From NCBI RefSeq assembly GCF_003850345.1, contig NZ_CP027707.1, forward strand, positions 4,712,001 through 4,776,000: 64,000 bases of DNA. Reading direction: 5' to 3'. This DNA comes from Pseudomonas chlororaphis subsp. piscium. Its GTDB lineage: Bacteria; Pseudomonadota; Gammaproteobacteria; Pseudomonadales; Pseudomonadaceae. Below the pieces are notes generated by a model, which was not told where the DNA came from, made no database searches, and was given only the letters and a program-made list of their open reading frames with translations. Both the position numbers and the translations under genes were made by a program. Positions 58,165 through 64,000 of the stretch are shown here, piece after piece. Numbering within the stretch: the stretch's first letter is position 1; the number at the start of each line of letters is the position of its first letter.

Positions 58165-58285
58165 GGTAAAAAGCATAGGGACGGATGACCCAAGGCCGTC
58201 ATCGAGCGCTTTGCGCCAATGCCCACCATAGGCTTGCAGGAAGGCTCGCGGTAAAAAACGCTTCAACGATTTCACTACCACTGGA

Positions 58286-58987
58286 ATGACTCTTGTGAAC
58301 ACGAAAATAGCCACGACGGCCGCCACCCCTGTCAGCCTGGTCGACTTGCTCCGCGGCACCCAGACTATCGACCCCCAGCGACAGTCCATCGGCATGAAAT
58401 GGTCGAGCTTCGAACGTTATGGCGCGGCCTTCCAACCTGTATTCGATGGTGCCAAGGCAGTCACCCTGAGCAGAGCGGATGTGTTCACTGCATTCCAGCA
58501 GGATCCCCATCTGGGAGCCCTGAGCGCTATCGCCTGGGGCTTCCCGCGTGGCGGGCTGCCGGGTGGCAGAACGCTTCAACACGCACTGAACGCTATCCCG
58601 TTCATCCTCGAGCAGATTGGCCCAGGCGCCACCTTGAGCAACGAGCTATACGAGCGAGTCAACTCACTGCCCAACGTCAAGAACGGCATCACCACCAAGT
58701 TGCTGCACTTTGGCGGTATCACGACCTGTGAAGGCCATAGGGCACAGATATACGACTCGAGAATACATAAGTACCTCACTCGGACAAGGCCACAGGAATA
58801 TGCATCCCTGACAGCGGATATGGCCGCTTACCGATACGCTCCAACGCCCTCTCAATACCTCGAATACCTGCGCATCACCGAGCAGGTGGCACTTGAGCTT
58901 GGGTACAGCGACCCATCTCGAGTAGAAGTCTTCATGTTCAGCAATGCACCTGGGACACGTAAAGCCCGGCACGGGGCTGAGCTCTGA
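58286..58987 (+). CDS. Protein with HhH-GPD/OGG-fold-like features, unknown role
   Basis: A 233-residue protein. NGITTKLLHFGG followed by AQIYDSRIHKYL resembles the helix-hairpin-helix/Asp region of 8-oxoguanine DNA glycosylase (OGG)-fold proteins (KxLHF...IxDSRV). The remaining parts (GFPRGGLPGG; AYRYAPTPSQYLEYLRI) are consistent with an all-helical fold. No signal or membrane segment. Start codon uncertain, no good ribosome site. Family call tentative. Confidence 0.5.
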   Translation: MTLVNTKIATTAATPVSLVDLLRGTQTIDPQRQSIGMKWSSFERYGAAFQPVFDGAKAVTLSRADVFTAFQQDPHLGALSAIAWGFPRGGLPGGRTLQHALNAIPFILEQIGPGATLSNELYERVNSLPNVKNGITTKLLHFGGITTCEGHRAQIYDSRIHKYLTRTRPQEYASLTADMAAYRYAPTPSQYLEYLRITEQVALELGYSDPSRVEVFMFSNAPGTRKARHGAEL

Positions 58988-59164
58988 TTCTCGGTGCCTT
59001 TCACAGTAGTTCGCGAATCACCGCCCTAGCACATTCGTGCTAATCGACCACCCTGCCCCTCGGCGCTATATTCCCCGGCAACCCCCAGTGTTCCCCAGCG
59101 CCGCGGTTTTGCGGCGCGAGGGATAGTTGTGTGTAAAAAAGAACAACACCAAGGAAGAAGCCCC

Positions 59165-59476
59165 ATGAAACTCACTTCAATGACAACTCTTGCCCTCGCC
59201 ACGCTGGTCCTGGCAGGTTGTGCCACCCCAAAACAATGGGAAGCCACCGGAGGCAGCAAGACCGATGGCGTGGTGCAGATTTCCTATGAACAGGGCCAGT
59301 TCGAAAACGGCCAAAGCGATGTCGCCCAGGGCCTGGCCGTGGCCACGGCACGTTGCCAGGTCTGGGGTTTCAAGCACGCGGAACAATCGGGTTCGGAAAA
59401 GTCCGTCTGCCGGACCATGGGCCAGTACAACTGCCTGCAAACCACCGTGACCCAAGACTTCCTCTGCAAGCGCTAA
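59165..59476 (+). CDS. YecR-like lipoprotein
   Basis: A 103-residue lipoprotein: signal LALATLVLAGC (lipobox LAGC), then KQWEATGGSKTDGVVQISYE, which is the YecR family start (W-A-TGGSKADG), and four later cysteines (RCQVWG, SVCRTMGQYNCLQ, FLCKR) that could form disulphides. AAGGAAGAAG lies before the ATG. Function of YecR is unknown; in enterobacteria it is co-regulated with flagella. Confidence 0.82.
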   Translation: MKLTSMTTLALATLVLAGCATPKQWEATGGSKTDGVVQISYEQGQFENGQSDVAQGLAVATARCQVWGFKHAEQSGSEKSVCRTMGQYNCLQTTVTQDFLCKR

Positions 59477-59544
59477 GCCCCGCGCCTTCGGCCATTCCCC
59501 TTACCTTGGCACGGGGAGTGGCCGCTGCTCGCTGAACCGTCCTG

Positions 59545-61185
59545 TCACGCCTCGGGCATGACCCCCGCCACCGATGCCGACGCAGAATGCTGGCGCAGCG
59601 CGCGCAAGCTGCCGCGCAGTTCGGCCGGCCGCACCGGCTTGGACAGGATGGCGATATTGCGGTCGTGCAACGCGGCCTGGATCTTCTCGACCTCATGCCC
59701 GGTGAGGATCAGCGCCGGCACCGCCCAGCCGCGTTGCTGGCGCAGGCTGTCGATGCATTCGATGCCCGTGGTGTGGTTGCCCAGGTCATAGTCGGCGACG
59801 ATGACGTCGCAGTCGCTGACCAGGTCCCGGCCGCAAAGCTCGGCCTGGACCACACACCCCCAGCGCTCGAGCAAGGCCGAAGTGGCCAGCAGCACATTGC
59901 GATCATCCTCCACCAGGCACACCTTCAAGCCGGTCAGCAGCCCAGCCTGCCGCGCATCGTCGTGGCGGCCTACTTGCAACTGCGGTGGCGCCACCGGCAA
60001 CCCGTACAGGCTCACCGCGGTGCCGTGGCCAAGCCGCGAACGGATCGCCACCTCGAGCCCCATCAACTGCCCCAGGCGCTTGACGATGGACAAGCCCAGG
60101 CCCACGCCTTCGACGTCCTTGTCCCGTAGCTCGCGCACCCGATAGAACTCCTCGAACAGGTTCGGCAGGTGTTCCTCGGCAATTCCCCGGCCCCGGTCAT
60201 AGATGACGATGGCCAGCCCCGCGCCACGCTTGCGCACGCCGATCAACACCGGGCGCTGGGCCGCGTATTTGAAGCAGTTGGACAGCACGTTCTGGACCAT
60301 GGTGGCGAGCAGCGCCGGGTCCGCCCGGACCCAGTGCGCACAGGGGCGCAGGCGCAGCTCGACCCCGGCCCAGCGCGCGGCCTCGGCGTTCTGCCGCACC
60401 TGGTCGGCGAGGAATTCGCCCAGGTGCAGGGTCTGGAAGCTCGGCTGCACCCTGCCGTTGTCCAGGGTGTAGAGGTCGAGAATCGAGCGGAACAGCTGCG
60501 AGACGTTGAGCAGCGAGCGGTCGATGTTGTCCACCAGGCGCCGCTCCTCGTCGCCCAGGCGCGCCTCGCGCAGGCAGGCGGTGAACAGGCCGATGGAGTG
60601 GATCGGCTGGCGCAGATCGTGGCTGGCCTGGGCGAGAAACCGCGACTTTTCCAGGTTGGCGGCAATCGCCTCTTCCGAAGCCTTGCGCGTGCGTTCCAGC
60701 AATATATGGGCGTAGATCGGGATCACCGTGCTGGTGATCAACAGCATCAGCACCATGAAGGGTTGCGCCTGCCACAGCGGCGTCAGGCGATAGATGGCCA
60801 GCAGCGCCAGCAACGCCAGGACCGTGGCGATCGCCAGGTAACGCGAACCAAAGCGCATGCCGTTGCCCAGGTTGACCCAGACCATCACCGCGTACAGCGG
60901 CAACGCTGCTTCCCCGCCGACCACCAGGCCGAACGAAGTGCCGGTGTAGTCATAGACCATGCCCAGCACCCGCCGCGCCGGATAATGCCCGGGCCAGCGC
61001 ACGATGGCCTGGCGCAGGACAATCGACAGCAGCAGGAACAGGACGATGTAGATCACGATTGGCAGGTAGGTATCGACCCGCTGCCCGGGCAGGAAACCCA
61101 GTACGCTGATATAGGCCAAAGCGCAGCTGCCCACGATGGTGCGCAGGTTGGCCTGGTCGAGTTCGGTGTTTTTCTCGAACTTCAT
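59545..61185 (-). CDS. Hybrid sensor histidine kinase/response regulator
   Basis: A 546-residue protein. The membrane part (about 1-165) has several hydrophobic helices (TYLPIVIYIVLFLLLSIVL; ALPLYAVMVWVNLG). HisKA has ASHDLRQPIHSIGLF with the phospho-His at about residue 195. HATPase_c has the N box (VQNVLSNCFKYA) and G boxes (DRGRGI; VEGVGLGLSIVKRL). The C-terminal receiver is CLVEDDRNVLLATSAL ... IVADYDLGNHTTG, with phospho-Asp in ADYD. The ATG at 61185 is where the conserved part starts. It is divergent from a LuxR-type regulator, its probable partner. Confidence 0.9.
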   Translation of the reverse strand: MKFEKNTELDQANLRTIVGSCALAYISVLGFLPGQRVDTYLPIVIYIVLFLLLSIVLRQAIVRWPGHYPARRVLGMVYDYTGTSFGLVVGGEAALPLYAVMVWVNLGNGMRFGSRYLAIATVLALLALLAIYRLTPLWQAQPFMVLMLLITSTVIPIYAHILLERTRKASEEAIAANLEKSRFLAQASHDLRQPIHSIGLFTACLREARLGDEERRLVDNIDRSLLNVSQLFRSILDLYTLDNGRVQPSFQTLHLGEFLADQVRQNAEAARWAGVELRLRPCAHWVRADPALLATMVQNVLSNCFKYAAQRPVLIGVRKRGAGLAIVIYDRGRGIAEEHLPNLFEEFYRVRELRDKDVEGVGLGLSIVKRLGQLMGLEVAIRSRLGHGTAVSLYGLPVAPPQLQVGRHDDARQAGLLTGLKVCLVEDDRNVLLATSALLERWGCVVQAELCGRDLVSDCDVIVADYDLGNHTTGIECIDSLRQQRGWAVPALILTGHEVEKIQAALHDRNIAILSKPVRPAELRGSLRALRQHSASASVAGVMPEA

Positions 61186-61299
61186 GGGGAACATCCTTGT
61201 GCAGTAGTCGTCATACCCAGCACGAACCACAGGCAGTTACCTGGCCCGCTGCTAAAGTAGCATGCCTCAAGGAAAGCTCGACCCAAGGAGGGTCACCCC

Positions 61300-61905
61300 A
61301 TGGCATGTCGGATCATCATAGCCGACGATCACCCGCTGTTTCGCGAAGGCATGTTGCGCACGGTCCAGCGCCTGCTGCCGGATGCGCTGATCGAGCAGGC
61401 CGGCGACCTGGACACCGTACTCACCCTGACCCAGGCCGGCGACGAACTGGACACGCTGATCCTCGACCTGCGTTTTCCAGGCCTGACCTGCGTCAGCCAA
61501 CTGGCTGAGCTGCGCAAGCAACTGCCGCGCACCACCCTGATCGTGGTGTCGATGGTCGATGACCAGGCGCTGATCGGCGAGGTCATGGCCGCCGGCGTCG
61601 ACGGTTTTATCGGCAAGAACATCGCCCCGGACGAGATCGGCCAGGCCGTCCTGGCCATTCGCGAAGGCGAGGTGCTGGTCAAGTTCGCCCCTTCCGGCCT
61701 GCTGCCCCTGGGCACCGGCGCCACCCTGACCACGCGCCAGCTCGAGGTGCTGCGCCTGATCGCCCAGGGCAAGACCAACAAGGAAATCGCCCGCGAACTG
61801 AAGATTTCGCCCTTCACCGTGCGCATCCATGTGTCTTCGCTGCTGCGCATCCTCAACGTGCCGTCGCGGGCCGCGGCGGCGGTGAAATATTCAGGGGGGC
61901 TGTAG
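61300..61905 (+). CDS. LuxR-family response regulator
   Basis: A 201-residue regulator. The receiver is residues 1-120 ([14 protein letters not shown] with Asp9/10; phospho-Asp56 in LILDLRFPG; conserved Lys in IGKNIAPDE). The LuxR HTH is about 140-195 ([43 protein letters not shown]). AAGGAGGGTCACCCC precedes the ATG. It is divergent from the hybrid kinase with a 114-bp gap. Confidence 0.93.
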   Translation: MACRIIIADDHPLFREGMLRTVQRLLPDALIEQAGDLDTVLTLTQAGDELDTLILDLRFPGLTCVSQLAELRKQLPRTTLIVVSMVDDQALIGEVMAAGVDGFIGKNIAPDEIGQAVLAIREGEVLVKFAPSGLLPLGTGATLTTRQLEVLRLIAQGKTNKEIARELKISPFTVRIHVSSLLRILNVPSRAAAAVKYSGGL

Positions 61906-62010
61906 CCCGGCTCGTCGCCTGCCAGCGCGTGGCCGCCCAGGCAGGCCGATACTGTGTGGGTTTCCTGCTTTGTAAGTCGTGCACTCCACACCTCACCGAG
62001 GAACCGGAAA

Positions 62011-62673
62011 ATGCCGCTGACCCTGTATTTCCATCCCCTATCGTCGTTCTGCCACAAGGTGCTGATCGCCCTGTACGAACACGGCATCGCCTTTGAAAAG
62101 CGCATCATCGATCTCGCCAACGACGCCGACCGGGCCGAGCTGCAAAGCCTGTGGGCGCTGGGCAAGTTCCCGGTCATCCGCGACCACGCCCGGCAGCGCG
62201 ATGTGCCGGAATCGAGCGTGATCATCGAGTATCTGGATCGGTTTTATAGGGGCGAGCAGCCATTGATTCCCGAGGATTGGGACAGTGCGCTGGAAGTCCG
62301 GCTGTGGGACCGTTTTTTCGATTGCCACGTCCAGGGGCCGATGCAGCGGATAGTCGCCGATCGCCTGTATGGCACCCACGGCGACCTGAGCAGGGAACGC
62401 GCGGCCCTGCTGAGCGCGTATGCCATGCTCGAGCAGCGCCTGGCCTTGAGGATCTGGGTGGCCAGCCAAGACTTCAGCCTGGCCGACTGCGCCGCCGCCC
62501 CGGCCTTGTTCTATGCCAGTACGCTGGTGGCCTTTGCCGATGATCATCGCCACCTGAGCGCCTATTTCGAGCGGCTGGTACAGCGGCCGTCGTTCCAGCG
62601 GGTCATCGACGAAGCCCGGCCCTACTTTGTCCATTACCCCTTTGCCGAGGCCATCCCACAGCGGTTTCGCTAG
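62011..62673 (+). CDS. Glutathione S-transferase family protein
   Basis: A 220-residue protein. The thioredoxin-like N-domain has LYFHPLSSFCHKVLIAL (Ser/Cys near the N-terminus of helix 1), WALGKFPVIRD and ESSVIIEYLDRFY (glutathione-binding cis-Pro and ES). The helical C-domain follows (FSLADCAAAPALFYASTLV). The ATG at 62011 is preferred; the upstream extension is not conserved. Substrate unknown. Confidence 0.9.
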   Translation: MPLTLYFHPLSSFCHKVLIALYEHGIAFEKRIIDLANDADRAELQSLWALGKFPVIRDHARQRDVPESSVIIEYLDRFYRGEQPLIPEDWDSALEVRLWDRFFDCHVQGPMQRIVADRLYGTHGDLSRERAALLSAYAMLEQRLALRIWVASQDFSLADCAAAPALFYASTLVAFADDHRHLSAYFERLVQRPSFQRVIDEARPYFVHYPFAEAIPQRFR

Positions 62674-62847
62674 CCGTCGGACAAGGGCGAGTCGATGGGG
62701 ATATTCCGGGCACAGGAAAACGGGCCGCTTGAGCATCCACACGGATACCGGGGCATTACGGGAGCGTTTGATAAAACAGAAGGATGGGTGTTTCGGTAGG
62801 ACTCGCCTCATGCCTGGCGGCCGAGGGGTACCTGGATGGGTAAGAGA

Positions 62848-62922
62848 TGGCAGGGGCGGCTGGATTCGAACCAACGCATGGCAGGATCAAAACCTGCTGC
62901 CTTACCGCTTGGCGACGCCCCT
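62848..62922 (-). tRNA. tRNA-Gln (anticodon UUG)
   Basis: On the minus strand the sequence opens AGGGGCGTCGCCAAGCGGTA, continues through the anticodon loop TTTTGAT (UUG), the TPsiC loop GTTCGAATC and closes CGCCCCT-G-CCA. The acceptor stem is seven perfect pairs and CCA is encoded. About 75 nt. Confidence 0.95.
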
Positions 62923-63351
62923 ATCTCTGGTGTTGCTTGCTTTCACTGCAAGCCCCGTGGGGGCCTCTGCAAGAACGCGCGGAAATTTATCAACTTTTTC
63001 TGCGTCTGTGAAGACCAAGATGCATAAATTTGTTTTTAAAACAGCTACTTACTTTTTAGGCCGGGACTGAGGTAAAAACCGCCGATACCTGGCAACCGCT
63101 ATACAACGGGCGCCAGCTGCCGATCAGCAGCCAACAACGACGGCGACGCGTTTAGCGATTCCCCCGCCGGCAACTTGGTGCAAAATACCCCGCTCAGGTT
63201 GTAGCCCAGCCCCAGTCGCGTCGTGCCGCGCAACGAGAACCGATATGAACACCCATTGTGAGATAAGCGATGTGCCCAAGCCGCCCAAACCCCAGCGCCA
63301 GTGTGATGGCAACCTTCACCACATCACCCATCAGCCGCCGGCGGTAACAGC
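62923..63351. other. Intergenic region upstream of the amidase
   Basis: About 430 bp without a supported gene. A+T-rich around 62985-63060, then normal. It presumably holds the tRNA-Gln promoter (minus strand) and the amidase promoter. Confidence 0.45.
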
Positions 63352-64000
63352 ATGATCGAAGTCACCGAGGTTTCCATTGCCCAACTGCGCGCCGCGCTCG
63401 AATCTGGCCAGACCACGGCGGTCGAACTGGTCCAGGCCTATCTGGCCAGGATCGATGCCTACGACGGCCCCGACACCCCCACCGCCCTCAACGCGGTAGT
63501 GGTGCGCAACCCCGACGCGCTCAAGGAAGCCCAGGCCTCCGACACCCGCCGGGCCAAGGGCGAAACCCTGGGTCCGCTCGATGGCATACCCTACACGGCC
63601 AAGGACAGCTATCTGGTCAAGGGCCTCACCGCGGCTTCCGGCAGCCCCGCCTTCGCCAACCTGATCGCCTATCGCGATGCCTTCACCATCGAACGGCTGC
63701 GCGCCGCCGGGGCGATCTGCCTGGGCAAGACCAATATGCCGCCCATGGCCAACGGCGGCATGCAGCGCGGGGTCTATGGCCGCGCGGAAAGCCCGTACAA
63801 CGCCGACTACCTCACCGCGCCCTTCGCCTCGGGTTCGTCGAACGGTGCGGGTAGCGCCACCGCCGCCAGCTTCGCCGCCTTCGGCCTGGCGGAAGAAACC
63901 TGGTCGAGCGGCCGCGGCCCGGCCTCGAACAATGGTTTGTGTGCCTACACCCCTTCGCGCGGGGTGATCTCGGTGCGCGGCAACTGGCCGCTGACCCCGA
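63352..64000 (+). CDS. Amidase signature family protein, partial (3' end beyond window)
   Basis: The first 216 codons are in the window and open to the right edge. VSIAQLRAALESGQTTAVELVQAYLARIDAYD is the family N-terminus. GIPYTAKDSYLVKGL contains the catalytic Lys, LGKTNMPPMANG follows, and the Gly/Ser-rich signature FASGSSNGAGSATAA holds the first catalytic Ser; the expected GGSSxG reads SGSSNG here. Substrate amide unknown. The ATG at 63352 is chosen from the family length. Confidence 0.88.
   Translation, partial: MIEVTEVSIAQLRAALESGQTTAVELVQAYLARIDAYDGPDTPTALNAVVVRNPDALKEAQASDTRRAKGETLGPLDGIPYTAKDSYLVKGLTAASGSPAFANLIAYRDAFTIERLRAAGAICLGKTNMPPMANGGMQRGVYGRAESPYNADYLTAPFASGSSNGAGSATAASFAAFGLAEETWSSGRGPASNNGLCAYTPSRGVISVRGNWPLTP

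Noticed and set aside
63124..63312. A 62-codon minus-strand ORF between the tRNA and the amidase
   Set aside because: No ribosome site or family resemblance; overlaps the probable amidase promoter region.

Overview
The window is a roughly 63% GC, gene-dense chromosomal segment that looks like a Pseudomonas of the P. fluorescens lineage (P. protegens/P. chlororaphis-like). The basis is the ben/cat aromatic cluster with its BenR and CatR operators, an OprD-family porin, many LysR/AraC regulators, seven REP-doublet (REPIN-like) palindromes built on the core CTGTAGGAGCGA, and orphan type VI secretion (T6SS) cargo. The species assignment is inference; no rRNA or other marker gene is present.

Layout. 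1-4 kb: a chemoreceptor and a Fur-box-controlled TonB siderophore receptor. 4-16 kb: AraC regulator plus SDR; a two-enzyme fusion (trypsin-like protease plus DNA/RNA non-specific endonuclease); GNAT; SleB-like hydrolase; CAP protein; methyltransferase; LysR/SDR/tautomerase group. 15.7-18.7 kb: GST, DUF1428 protein and two lipoproteins. 18.8-31.9 kb: a benzoate-to-beta-ketoadipate block: benABCDKE (minus strand), benR, catBCA (minus strand), catR (plus strand) and a benF-like porin. Paired 15-bp BenR/XylS-type boxes with a 21-bp period lie in front of both benA and the porin, so uptake and ring hydroxylation should share one activator. A perfect inverted repeat lies between catR and catB.

31.9-40 kb: a patchwork with a Tai4-like orphan immunity candidate, LysR/argC2, a BON protein, then a clearly AT-richer insert (about 35.3-38.9 kb) with a second trypsin-like protease, two four-helix membrane proteins and a GNAT. 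It ends on a frameshifted LysE-family remnant. Next comes a 32-codon leader-like ORF coupled to a DUF3077 gene.

40.1-49.1 kb: an orphan T6SS cargo cluster read on the minus strand: vgrG, Tle4-type lipase, Tli4-like immunity gene, small membrane protein, two further Tli4 paralogs, PAAR. Two tiny ORFs in front of the second and first paralogs start like the PAAR gene and overlap the following tli start by ATGA. They look like decayed PAAR copies left by tandem duplication.

49.6-64 kb: katG, an M41-like HEAGH protein, a nucleotidyltransferase, a DUF2235 (Tle1-like) lipoprotein, an MFS exporter with a LysR regulator, an OGG-fold-like protein, a YecR-like lipoprotein, a divergent hybrid kinase/LuxR response regulator pair, a GST, tRNA-Gln(UUG) and the 5' part of an amidase running off the right edge.
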